Assembly: GCA_950295325.1 (NCBI GenBank)
Contig: OX485803.1
Location: forward strand, 50,545,554 to 50,609,553
Direction: 5' to 3'
Source: Polytrichum commune
Lineage: Eukaryota > Streptophyta > Polytrichopsida > Polytrichales > Polytrichaceae
DNA length: 64,000 bases
Shown here: positions 11,335 to 22,689 of the stretch, piece by piece
Numbering within the stretch: the first letter of the stretch is position 1
How the letters are laid out: each line of letters starts with the position of its first letter
Made by a program: the position numbers and the translations under genes
Notes under the pieces: model-generated
What the model was told of the DNA's origin: nothing
The model's input: the letters and a program-made list of their open reading frames with translations, nothing else
Database searches by the model: none

Positions 11335-11730
11335 TGTACCATAGGTTGGTTGAAGCTTAGAAACGTTGGATCTGGATTTGGTTTGCGAAAACCACCTTTG
11401 ATAAAAAAACGTTAGCTAGTCATAAGGACCCGAAAACTACACTATAGGTTGTAGAAGGTTACAAATGCCAGCTCTAAGCTTATATTATGGAAACAACATC
11501 TAAAAGTTGGCCATACAGAACAAAAACGTGAGCTCGTAGGTAGTGTCCAAGACATATCTTTTAGCCTTAAACGGAAGTTTAAGGCGATCATACGTCAAAG
11601 GAGTTTTCTAGAGATGCACTAGGTTGGGAGGTGTTTTTCCAAGGCTTGGAAATGACTAGCAACAAAAGAATTAATGTAGCAAGGAAGGACTGCAAACACC
11701 CATTAACAATGGGCTTTCATATATACGTAC
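11335..11730 (+). repeat. Left outer inverted-repeat arm
   Basis: Reads TGTACCATAGGTTGG...TTTCATATATACGTAC and matches the reverse complement of 16504-16898 nearly end to end. No palindromes occur in this part; they start just inside it. Confidence 0.75.
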
Positions 11731-11780
11731 TATGCAGCATTTGGTTGCTGCGCAGAAGTTTACGAAAATGTGGGCCGATG

Positions 11781-12287
11781 TTTACGAACGCCCGTTCGTA
11801 AATGTGCATCGAGGTTTACGAACGTCCGTTCGTAAATGTGGGCCGAGATTTACGAACGCACGTTCGTAATTGTGCAGCACTTAGTTTCTGCGCAGAAGCT
11901 TACGAAAATGTGGGCCGATGTTTACGAACGCCCGTTCGTAAATGTGGGCCAAGGTTTACGGCCCGTTCGTAAATGTACGCTGACGTTTACGAACGCACGT
12001 TCGTAACTATGCAGCACTTGGTTGCTGCAAAGAAGTGTACGAAAATGTGGGCCGAGGTTTACGAACGCCCGTTCGTAAATGTGCGCTGACGTTTACGAAC
12101 GCACGTTCGTAACTATGCAGCACTTGGTTGCTGCAAAGAAGTGTACAAAAATGTGGGCCGAGGTTTACGAACGCCCGTTCGTAAATGTGGGCCGACGTTT
12201 ACGAACGGGCGTTCGTAAATGTGGGCCGACGTTTACGAACGGGCGTTCGTAAATGTGCGCCGACGTTTACGAACGGGCGTTCGTAAA
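11781..12287. repeat. Inner palindrome array, left (about 12 copies)
   Basis: Copies of arms TTTACGAACG and CGTTCGTAAA around a 2-base centre (CC, TC, CA, GG) recur mostly every 34 bp, separated by 12-base spacers such as TGTGGGCCGACG. Groups are separated by a segment with GCAGCA-CTTGGT-TGCTGC, itself a hairpin. The copy near 11955 has lost part of its left arm. Confidence 0.85.
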
Positions 12288-13505
12288 ACTCCGGAATACG
12301 CGGCGGTATATGCGGTGGATATACGTTGTACGTACATGAAGTGTGTAGTGTGGACGCATAGAAATGTGATATGCGCGCACTCCTACAAGTCTCTAGAGCA
12401 GTCTCTAGAGCATGCCGCAAAAAGAGCTATGGTGTGGGGGGGAAGACCTTTAAGTACTGCTCTAGGGCGATTCAAAATCCCTTGGATGCTCTTTAAAAAG
12501 CGGATTCCCGCCGCCTACCTTAACCTAACAATATGTCATTCTATCCATGCGAAACATGTATGACGCTATGTATGGAACATGTATGGCATGCATGCAACAT
12601 ATTGAAAATATTAATATCGCTCGCACACCTTAGGTGTTACCAAGGCCTCAGGATAAAAACATAAATACTATAATAGTCAAATGTTATTGAAATATGATGA
12701 TGCTTAACATTAAATAAATGATTTGCGACCAAGTTATGAAATCCAAGTTTTTGGGCAATTCATACCTATATGTTACCAAGGTCTAAGTGATATATATATA
12801 CACACATACATACAATGAGGTAGGAGTGGGTCAAAATTAGTTATGGAGGTCCCTAAAATTGTATATATTATATGATTCACATCAAAACATGTCCAGAATA
12901 TGCTCACTAAGTGTGTGGACACCAATAAAAAGTCGGATTAATTTGGAATGGCTTGTAAGGTAGAGGAAGGATATGATATGAAACCATACCTAGGTATAAT
13001 GTAGGTCTTAATTTAAGTGTAAACCTAGATGTAGAAAGATTGAATTAATCCGGAATGTGTGGCAAGACTGAAATTAATTTGGAATGGTACATAAGGTAGA
13101 GTAAGCATATGAATTCAAAACATACCTAGGTCGAGTCACACTAATTGCATGTTTTTGCATCCTACGAGAAGTAGGTGCATAACTAAAAGTATTCATTTAA
13201 AGTTGAGTCTTAAGACATGCATGTTAGAATAAGATTAAGTATGGACTGTGTGATCAAAATGCACTCAACATTATTAAGGTGAACGAGGAAGAATTCCAAA
13301 CTTCACTTTTGACATAAACCAAAGTTGTATCTCAAATCCAATTTTGAATCTTGAAATGACAATCGGCATGATTCTCAATAGTTGTTATTAACCGGATGAA
13401 GTAATATCCAATCCAACCAACATTGGTAGACCAGTTGGACATGCCCACATACCACAACATGGCCACATATTTTGAATATTGGTAAGATTAAAAGATTTAG
13501 AGATG

Positions 13506-13535
13506 TAGGGTTTAGGGTTTGGGGTTAGGGTTTGT
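13506..13535 (+). repeat. Telomere-like TTTAGGG patch
   Basis: About four imperfect units of GGGTTTA/GGGGTTA (for example GGGTTTAGGGTTTGGGG), the plant telomere type, far from any chromosome end context. Too short to argue for a fused telomere. Confidence 0.5.
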
Positions 13536-14330
13536 GAAAGTTGTGCATGTCCGACAGTTAATACAATAGATTACACACACAAACGATATTGACTACTCAA
13601 TAGCCCATATTGCACTCACTTAATTATGTAGAATGCACATTTTATACTTGCCAAATATCCGATCACATGGCTCAAATACACTTAGTTCAAGTTGAAGTTA
13701 AAGTTCAATGCACTATACAAATGTTAGTTCAAGTTGACACCTAATTATATGAATTGATGACATGTTCAAAATTGAATTTCCCTCCACCTCTACTAAAATT
13801 AAGTTCACCCCCTCCCCTTAATCTCAAATTGTGTATTTTATGAAGCTAATAATGATTAGAGGAACTAATGAACAACTTGAAAGATATTTCATTCTTGAAA
13901 ACATTATATTTCAAAACACCATATGAGCATCCTTGTGGTTGGATTCTTCATCAAATTTCTACTAAATGATGTGCATTGTTCACTACAAATTTATACTCCC
14001 TATGTACCTAATGTTTACAAAAGAACCAAATGTATAGGGACTAATAGAATGGGGAGAAAAAATTCATTTGTATTTATACTAAGCTATTCAAATCAATATG
14101 ATAAACACCTATACTACATATACATAATACAAAACATGAATTAAGCATGCCTTCATTTACTTACAAATTCTACTTTTATTTTCATGCAAGAGAGTCATCG
14201 AACGTTCTTCCATCCTAACAAGTATGGACAAGGTAGTCATATGACTGCCTCCATAATATGACAACAAGTCATGTATCGTAACTTGGATGAAACTAACACA
14301 TTTCAATGGTACCAAATTCCCTCCCCACCC

Positions 14331-14395
14331 CTATCCCATCCCATCCCATCCCATCCCATCCCATCCCATCCCATCCCCTCCCCACACCCCATCCC
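14331..14395 (+). repeat. (ATCCC)n microsatellite
   Basis: About ten pentanucleotide units CCATC/ATCCC in a row, then decaying into C-rich sequence. Confidence 0.85.
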
Positions 14396-15245
14396 AGCAC
14401 ATCCCAACCCTTCCAACGTGGAGGAGGCCACGTAGCAACGATAGGGAAACCCTAGCGGCGTTGGCTACCTCCCCGCACCCCTTCTTCTCCTTTCATTGTC
14501 ATTTGGAGCATAGAAAGGAGAAGCGGAACGCTGAGCACATGCGGAGCGGAGCTCTTGTCATTTCTTTACTCATATCTTTTCTTTGTTTTGTTGGTGCGCG
14601 TGTTTGAGAGTCGCAGATTTCTTTTGAGAGTTGCAAGTTTGCTAGTAGAGAGCTTGAGAGCTACAAACTTGAAAGTTGCATACACATAAGAGTTGTTGCA
14701 AGGGTTTGTATGTAACGTGCGAGGGCTTAAGAGTGTGAGGGAGGAATGACTAATGTGAGGGTGCAGTAGATTGAATTTACAATTTTGAGGTTTTCGAAGT
14801 TTTTCACTAAATGAGGAAGCACAAGTTTTGGATGTATACCAATTCAACGTGCATAGTGTAATCCCCCTGAACTCACTTCCTTCACATTTTGAATTTTTTT
14901 TCATTGTTGAATTCCATGTGTTTTTTTCCATGTATTTGAGCTTTGGCATGTTTTGTTTGCAAGCTTCCCCATATTTTTCGATTTAGTGTTCTCTCACAAC
15001 CTGAAACTCAATTATGTTTTCATTCGGTTGTTTCAATTTTTATCGTTCTCAAGTTTTATCTTCACTTGCAGTATGCAAAGGCACCAATTCAAGATTGATA
15101 GGTATCAATCACAAACCAAAAGTGGCAAGATGCAATGGACAAATTACTGATACATATCAACCACTCCATTATAGACCAATGCATATTTATATTTGTTTAT
15201 ATATGAATATAAAAACATATGTACATGCGTAAATACCGGAGCATA

Positions 15246-16340
15246 TTTACGAACGGGCGTTCGTAAACTTTAGCGCAACAACCAAGTGCTGCACAGTTAC
15301 GAACGTGTGTTCGTAAACGTCGGCGCACGTTTACGAACGGGCGTTCGTAAATCTCGGCCCACATTTACGAACGTGCGTTCGTAAACTTCTTCGCAGCAAC
15401 CAAGTGCTGCATAGTTACGAACGTGCGTTCGTAAACGTCGGTGCACATTTACGAACGGGCGTTCGTAAACCTCGGCCCACATTTACGAACGGGCGTTCGT
15501 AAATCTCCGCCACATTTACGAACGAGCGTTCGTAAACCTCGGCCCACATTTTCGTAAAATTGTGCGCAGCAACCGAGTGCTGCATAGTTAGTAAATGTGC
15601 GCCGACTTTTACGAACGGGCGTTCGTAAACCTCGGCCCACATTTACGAACGGGCGTTCGTAAATTTCCGCCACATTTACGAACGAGCGTTCGTAAACCTC
15701 GGCCCACATTTTCGTAAAATTCTGCGCAGCAACCGAGTGCTGCATAGTTAGTAAATGTGCGCCGACTTTTACGAACGGGCGTTCGTAAACCTCGGCCACA
15801 TTTACGAACGAGCGTTCGTAAACCTCGGCCCATATTTTCGCAAAATTCTGCGCAGCAACCGAGTGCTGCATAGTAAGTAAATGTGCGCCGACTTTTACGA
15901 ACGGGCGTTCGTAAACCTCGGCCCACATTTACGAACGGGCGTTCGTAAATCTCCGCCACATTTACGAACGGGCGTTCGTAAACCTCGGCCCACATTTTCG
16001 TAAAATTCTGCGCAGCAACCAAGTGCTGCATAGTTAGTAAATGTGCGCCGACTTTTATGAACGGGCGTTCGTAAACCTTGGCCCACATTTACGAACGGGC
16101 GTTCGTAAATGTCCGCCACATTTACGAACGGGCGTTCGTAAACCTCGGCCCACATTTTCATAAAATTCTGCGCAGCAACCAAGTGCTGCATAGTTAGTAA
16201 TTGTGCGCCGACTTTTACGAACGGGCGTTCGTAAACGTCGGCCCACATTTTCGTAAACTTCTGCTCATCAACCAAGTGTTGCACTGTTACGAATGTGCGT
16301 TCGTAAACCTCGACGAGTATTTACAAATGCGCGTTTGTAA
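15246..16340. repeat. Inner palindrome array, right (about 22 copies)
   Basis: Same palindrome as the left array, in mirror order. From about 15449 to 16250 the copies sit in a higher-order repeat of about 160 bp containing two or three palindromes, the spacers CTCGGCCCACA and CTCCGCCACA, and the GCAGCAACC(A/G)AGTGCTGC hairpin. Because the unit is homogeneous, long open frames appear on the minus strand with VYERPFV repeats; these are by-products of the repeat, not proteins. Confidence 0.85.
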
Positions 16341-16503
16341 ACCTTGGCCAACAACAAAGGTTGCATATTTACGAACATGCAATTGTGATCTTCGGCGTAA
16401 TAACCAAGGGCTGCATGTTTACGAATGCACACTCATAAACCTTGGCTACATACAATGAAAATGTGCACCACCCCCCTGCTACAATAATCAATAGGGAATA
16501 GGA

Positions 16504-16898
16504 GTACGTATATATGAAAGCCCATTGTCAATGGGTGTTTGCAGTCCTTCCTTGCTACATTAACTCTTTTGTTGCTAGTCATTTCCAAGCCTTGCAAAAA
16601 CACCTCCCAACCTAGTGCATCTCTAGAAAAAACCTTTGACGTATGATCGCCTTAAACTTATGTTTAAGGCTAAAAAATATGTCTTGGACACTACCTACGA
16701 GCTCACGTTTTTGGTCTGAATGGCCAACTTTTAGATGTTGTTTCCATAATATAAGCTTAGAGCTGGCATCTCTAATCTTCTACAACCTATAGTGGAGTTT
16801 TCGGGTCCTTATGACTAGCTAACGTTTTTGGTCAAAGGTGGTTTTCGCAAACCGAATTGAGATCCAACGTTTCTAAGCTTCAACCAACCTATGGTACA
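16504..16898 (-). repeat. Right outer inverted-repeat arm
   Basis: Reverse-complement partner of 11335-11730, ending at CCAACCTATGGTACA (16898). Differences between the arms are scattered substitutions and a few small indels. Confidence 0.75.
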
Positions 16899-17930
16899 TT
16901 TTTCAAGTCATTCTAACTACTTGCTCTAGACGTCTCCTATGAGTGTCACATTCGCGCATACCCACCCTTTCTACTTTCTAATGCATTCTTTGTTCCTACA
17001 TGACAAGTTGTCCAATGCACATTTTCAATAACGACTTCAACACCTTTGTCTTGCCAACACTAAGGACTATGTTATCTTAGAAGGAGAGCAGTAATAGGAG
17101 AATGCCAACAATGAATCTACTCTTCAAATCCCTCTTTCAACACTTTGTTGCTTGTTTTCCAAGACTGTTGTCCGTCTGGACTGCCTCACATTTCTAGGTC
17201 TAAACTTACAAGCATACACACCTTCTCTAAGAGTCTAAGCTATCTTCACATATGTGTACTAAGAGAGCCAAAAGGTTCTAGGACAATCTTTATATACCTC
17301 AAAACAACTACCTACTAGGTGGGTCAACTTGGTAGGTTCCCACCCTGTCAAAACACTGCAACTACCTGTCCTCACGCGTTTTTGCCCTTTGTCCAGTACA
17401 TGACCAACTGGCACACTGAGGTCATAAAAAATGATCAACTAGTCAAAGAAATGCAATGCTATTTAATAACTTTGGACCAACAAGTCATTATCTGACCAAC
17501 TAAATTATTAACACCAAATAATTACTACTACTGAATAAATTGCTCAGTAGTAAAACAGTAAAAACCAATTAGTGGACGTTTTAACAACTAATTGCATTAG
17601 GGACAAATTTGACGTCAACTAGTAAACTAGCATTCTTTTGCCCTTTCGACAATTCGCGACCAACTAGTCAGTTTTTGATGGGTTGGTTTACTATGAACAT
17701 TTTATGTTCTTAAAACACGGTGCTAACTTCTACCTTAACTTCTATCTTATCTATGTTTGTGCAAATAAACGAAACCACTATACATATTTGCAAACACACA
17801 TTCGTAAAAATAAGTAATGTTGATTTATAGATTACACATTACACTGATTTACGAACGGTTGTTCGTAAATATGCTACCAAAATCTACTTTAACAATTGAG
17901 TGTGGATATACTTTATATTGTGCATAAAGT
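16899..17930. other. Flank with weak repeats
   Basis: Repeated short words such as GACCAACTAGTCA occur between 17400 and 17680. One well-kept palindrome lies at about 17850 (TTTACGAACGG...GTTCGTAAA) and a half one near 17790, linking this flank to the array to the left. No gene is supported. Confidence 0.4.
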
Positions 17931-18239
17931 ATGGTCTTGGAGAACACGGTGCCCATTTTCAAGTTCCTCATCTGTGATCTCCCAAGCCCTTGCCTCGTTC
18001 TCGGCCAAGAAGTATGCGATGAGCTAATTGACGAGAATGGTGTGCCAATGCCCAAGTTTGGTGGTCGAGGCAGAGGGCAACATTTCCTCAAGGTCTTGAG
18101 GTCCAGGTTGTGGCTAGAAGTCCCCCTATTGGAGGGAGTCCCCCACGGGAGCTGGCACATATTGAAGAACGACACATATTCGAGGCCAGTCAACAAACTT
18201 GGCTATAGTTGCAGGCCGGAGATTTTCAAAGCTATATAG
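17931..18239 (+). CDS. Hypothetical ORF, 102 aa
   Basis: An ATG at 17931 opens a 102-codon frame with GC content above its surroundings. Visible stretches include ICDLPSPCLVLGQEVCDELIDENG, then FGGRGRGQHFLK, then EGVPHGSWHILKNDTYSRPVNKLGYSCRPEIFKAI. I do not recognise a family. Open reading continues only briefly after the stop. It may be an exon or transposon remnant, or chance; nothing next to it helps. Confidence 0.25.
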   Translation: MVLENTVPIFKFLICDLPSPCLVLGQEVCDELIDENGVPMPKFGGRGRGQHFLKVLRSRLWLEVPLLEGVPHGSWHILKNDTYSRPVNKLGYSCRPEIFKAI

Positions 18240-20094
18240 GCCATTGGAGCATTACAGAGAGAAGCCACCGTAAAAGATAAGGACATGGCCGCGAGAAAAA
18301 ATATAGTGGGACGTACTAGTGGGACTATAAACGCCTACAGACTCCCTAAATGTGTGTAGGGGTAGAGCATAGTGCTTGGTTATCCATTCTATTTGAAGGT
18401 CTTCAAGACATTAATGGTATTTCCATTATGTTTGTATTTCAAACCCGTTGAATAGATTCAATTTCCAATCATTCTCCACATCTTCCTTTCCATTAGCAAC
18501 AATTTGTCATTTTATACACATATGTTTTCATGTATGGTTCATTTTTTTGTTCACTTTGATGCATTTATGTTGATGATTATATCCAATGTTATACGTATGG
18601 TATTTTAATGTTGTTAACATTGGCTCAAATTTGAAAACCACGTCCTTGAATAGTCTCAAAATCATCAAAAAGTCTCCGATTACCGAATATAGTGTTCTTA
18701 GTGTTTTTCACTGGATTTGAATGATGATTTATTGTATAAGTGCAAATGAAGTGATGTTCGCTGTTTAAATAAATATTAGTTTCTACATTAAGTCCAATCT
18801 TTTTAATTTTTTTCTTTAAGTTTACACTATATCCCATCTTCTTTAGTTGATGATAAGACTTATTTTCTATAAAAAAACTAATTCTAAACGATCTTTAGAC
18901 CGATAAAGACAACTAACTTCAAAAGTTTGTAACGGGTTAATCTTAGGCCCACTATTTTTAAATATTATATGTGTAGATAGATATTAAACTTCTATTTCCA
19001 AGAAATTTAACCTTATAGAAGTTATAGATGTTATCGTGAAACAATTAGAAAATCATCTTGTTGAGGACATCTGACTTTAGATTCTTATCACATATTACTC
19101 ACAAATCTATTTTCTACACATTTTAAAATTCTAGATAGTTTTTAAAACTTTTCTATTAAATTAGTGTGGTAAAGATCTAATTTTTTTTCTAGAAATTATG
19201 AGTGTTTGCGTATGACAGCCTTGATTTTGTTGTTTCAACACAACTTGCCAAATTTCTTACTTTCTATAGATTTTAGATTCATTGGTAAATTATTGAGTTG
19301 TTTTCTACTCCAAGTGTATTTTAATTCCATTCTAGAATTATGACATGAAATTATAGGTCTCTCCGTGAGACAACTTAGTCACCTTCTTCTCTTGTCTCTT
19401 TTTGAAAATATTTGAACACTTATAAAAGATCATTATTAGCCACATTTTTTTGTCATAACCTGGCCAAATCAAGCAACTGTTAATTTCAAGTGGCTTTCAT
19501 CCAACATTTTGTAGTTAGAATCACACCCATTGTAGGTTTAGAAAGCTACTACCGTAATAAGCTGGTTATAGCATGTAAACCACCTTCTCCTTCCTTTCGA
19601 CTCAATAAAAGAAGGTTGGCTAAGGAAGGCGGTTATTTTCATTTGTTGAATAAGGCATAGTCCCATCATAGCAAAACAATAGGCTTTTTGAAGCCCAAAT
19701 CTCAACAATTGAGATCGGTGGTATTGTTGATAGGGTTAATCCAAATGAAAACTTGAGGATAGACATAGTTTGATGGAGCCGAATAATTTGGACTCCAAAA
19801 CTTTATTATTGAACTTTCACATGAATGAATGGATGCGTTATTCCTGCAATTGTCTGGATGCATAGAATGCCAATTGTTATACTTTGTGAAGTCGTGGTAG
19901 AAAAAAGGCTTTGAGCATTGAGTTATGAGAGTTACTTTCGAGGCTATAAGCAAGTAATTAGAGTCTTTTAAATCAAAGTTGAGTATAGTCAAGTTAATCT
20001 TAGTATAGGCAATAATCAAAGAGAAAGATTGTGGTAGCTATTGCCTTAAGTCTAAAAAATCAATGCTTATTTGAACCATCAAGTTGCAATCTTC
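18240..20094. other. Sequence without a supported gene
   Basis: AT-rich with only short frames. The part from 19690 on may belong to the decayed hAT element to its right, but no motif could be placed there. Confidence 0.35.
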
Positions 20095-20830
20095 AGTTTG
20101 CATTCAATATGACTTCGTTGATACTTCTCCCTATCCACTCATAAACTTTATTAGCAAATTGATCCAAAGTCCATAACTCTATTCTTGATTTTAATCCATC
20201 ACCTACATACATAGCTTCTTGACGTGCAATGCAATGGATGTTGACCAAAATGGCAACATCATTTTTCAAATGGGTCAATCATCCATGATGACAACCTATT
20301 ATTAAATCTCCTGCATTTGTTGCTAAAGCCACGAGTTGATTAGTATTCCACTATAATCTTTCTAATCAATTATTTGTTGCGAGATACATATTTTCCCATC
20401 AAATCATCAATTGCTAACAATTCCAAAGGAGATGAAGTTGCAATATATTTTTCTTTTAAACTTAAACGATAAAATATAAACTTTCAAATGTTGTTTCATA
20501 GATCAATCTGTGGACTCGTCAATCATGAGAGAGAAAATCTTATTTCAACGCATCAAACTATAGGGTTTGCCTTAAATCCTTCGATATAGCCCATAAATAC
20601 TCCAATGCACACGTACTTGTGGTGTAGCATCTATACTCATCATTCAGATACACACCATCAAAATTCAAAAGCTATAGAAATGAACACGCTATTTCAAAAC
20701 AAATAATAGAGCAATCGTGGAAAACTATAAAATAAAATATCTTCATGCAAGTGATAATTCTTGCATTTTTTTTTCAGTAGTATTTTGAACATCACCAATA
20801 ATAAACCGTGAACTAGTTGGAGGAAATTTA
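20095..20830 (-). pseudogene. Decayed hAT-superfamily transposase
   Basis: Read on the minus strand, motifs appear in the order typical of ZBED5/DUF4371-like hAT transposases: KFPPTSSRFIIGDVQNT (about 20828-20775), SLMIDESTD (about 20530-20500, followed by a stop), a degenerate GCHHG segment, then LKNDVAILVNIHCIARQEA and FANKVYEWIGRS (20265-20110). In the family the corresponding text is an HC-x-x-HREAL block; here Arg-Gln replaces His-Arg. Several stops and frameshifts separate the blocks, so it is not functional. Terminal repeats were not found. Assignment rests on motif order from memory of the family, not a search. Confidence 0.6.
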
Positions 20831-22370
20831 AGGACCTTCATCTAGGCACCGCAGATTTGTGATCATGGTTTTCCTCATGGTTATGTATAGACAATTACTG
20901 CATACTTTTGCAACCTGCTCCCAAACCCCATGTTGAGTTAGCACAAAATTCCTCACTAGAGAGCATTTCATATAACCATGTGTAGGCCCACCATAAGGTC
21001 TCAATTGCATGAGCTATTCTCTACCAATTTTCCAAAATGGTATGCAATTCCATTCATATGTCCGTGCATGAGCTCTTGTCGGTGTAGGTTGTTCAACTTC
21101 TTGGGAATCCAATAAATCATCCTTGGAAGGTGAACGTTCACTATTGAAGGTGGCTCATTCACTGGAGTTTGTGATGCAATTCGTACAAATCCATATGTAA
21201 ATGATTAAAGTGTAAGAAGCTGAAAACTAAAAATTCTATATAATAACATAAAAGTGAAAAAAACATTTGAAAAAAATAAAACTTATATGGAAATATTTTA
21301 TTCAAGTAAGATAAAAAAGGGTTTAATTATTCTTTGCATAGTTTTAAAAATACAATCATTCATATAATAAATATATACATAATAAATATCTTCAAATTTT
21401 ATATATCCTAGAGGAAAATATTTATAATATGAACCTCTTTAGAAGGTTCATGTCTTTGTGAACCTTGAGAACCAAATAAAGATGTTATGGAGACTTGGTG
21501 AATATCCCTCCTTGGTCTACCCAACCTTGAAACATTGTCCGATGTCAAACTACTTGGGTTGATTTGATAATCTACGTAGTTGATTAAAAAACAATAAAGA
21601 TTGCACAAAATTGTGCACATGTTCTTCTCAAGAGCAAACAATGAGAGGAATCATCAGGCTCTATGGCCTCAATATGCCCTCATGGTTTCAAAAATGAGGA
21701 TTAACTATTGACTATCAATGTAATTTACATTTGCCTTTGCATGTTGATTGTGATTTTGTCTAGTCACCCTCAATGCACCGTTGGAACATTTGTTCCAACA
21801 CACGTATGATTGTCATTAGACGCCCAAGAACCATAGAAAAATCCAATTCTAAGAGCAATGAGGACTTTACTCAAGGTTTCAATGATTTCACTTCTACAAA
21901 TTAGTGCTTTGAAATGACATAAAAAGGATATACATCACTCAAAATCATATATTGAGCTCTAGAAAATTCAAGCCAAGAATCTAAAATGAACATGGCAATT
22001 TCTATATTGATTGCACCTATTGCTCTATTGGTCCACCCTAATGCATGTATACCCATGGGTCTATGAACTATACTAATGTTTGATACTAGTGGTAGCAACA
22101 ATTCACAGGCAAGTCAATTCAGTACAAGACATAAATGCACAGTATTGAGCCTCAATACATATTATAACTTTCATTATCATTAAAAAACTTGCTTTAGAGC
22201 AAAATTTCAAGTGTGCACTAAGTCTAAGGATATAACTTTGAATATCTCAAGCATGAATGGCAAGTACAATCCAACAGATAAGCACTTTCTCTGCTAAGAA
22301 CAAAAGCATATGCTATTTGAAATCACATATTCAACTTTATTTATATTCAAGGTAGGGTTAGGTACTAACA
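20831..22370. other. Sequence without a supported gene
   Basis: Short frames only. The start may include the N-terminal part of the decayed hAT transposase on the minus strand. Confidence 0.35.
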
Positions 22371-22379
22371 TGGTCTTTT

Positions 22380-22680
22380 CATTGATTGGTTGAAGTTCAA
22401 GACTTAAGAAAAACTCCAATTCAGTAGAGTAATACTGAAAAATCATCTCACACCAAACTATTAATGCACAAGGAGAACCAACCACTAGTTACATGTAAAC
22501 CGGTTGAGTTTGAGAAATAACCAGTTGAAGTTTAAGACTTCAAGAAAAATCAAAAGATCACCTCACACCAAACTATTAATCCATGTGGAGAATCGACTGC
22601 CAATTATAGATAAACATGTTAAAGTTCAAGACTTCAAGAAAAACCCCCAATTCTATAAATTTTAGTTAGCTCACGTCTAC
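22380..22680. repeat. Tandem units of a dispersed repeat (GTTGAAGTTCAAGACTT)
   Basis: About two to three diverged 130-150 bp units share GGTTGAAGTTCAAGACTT and CACACCAAACTATTAAT. Relatives lie at 43730-43965 (plus), 44600-44830 (minus) and 63650-63862 (minus). Confidence 0.55.
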
Positions 22681-22689
22681 TCTCAAATT

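Larger units (their letters stand above)
12300..15240. other. Non-repeated centre of the inverted-repeat element
   Basis: No transposase or other domain is recognised. It contains a short telomere-like patch (13506-13535), a pentanucleotide repeat (14331-14395) and an open frame of 127 codons on the minus strand (14566-14949) that I cannot assign. A TA/CA microsatellite lies near 12790-12815. Confidence 0.5.
11335..16898. mobile_element. Inverted-repeat element packed with 22-bp palindromes
   Basis: Two arms of about 395 bp (11335-11730 and 16504-16898) are inverted copies that begin TGTACCATAGGTTGG. Inside each arm lies an array of the 22-bp palindrome, also in mirror order. The centre (12300-15240) is not repeated. 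The layout fits a non-autonomous foldback or DNA transposon with long terminal inverted repeats and subterminal protein-binding sites. I could not find a target duplication at 11334/16899, and no transposase is recognisable, so superfamily and exact ends are open. Palindromes outside the arms suggest that the element or array once extended further. Confidence 0.55.

Noticed and set aside
13506..13535. Chromosome end or fusion site
   Set aside because: Only about four imperfect telomere-like units, far too few; short TTTAGGG runs are common in plant DNA.
15297..16284. Long minus-strand frames of up to 159 codons with repeated VYERPFV / GRGLRTPVRK segments
   Set aside because: They exist because the palindrome repeat lacks stops in some frames. 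The same peptide words appear in different frames of neighbouring units, and the unit length (about 160 bp) is not a multiple of three.
11781..16340. CRISPR-like array of palindromic repeats with regular spacers
   Set aside because: Spacers are themselves repeated (12-base TGTGGGCCGACG type), the repeats are arranged in two inverted clusters and the DNA is plant nuclear; no cas genes are present.
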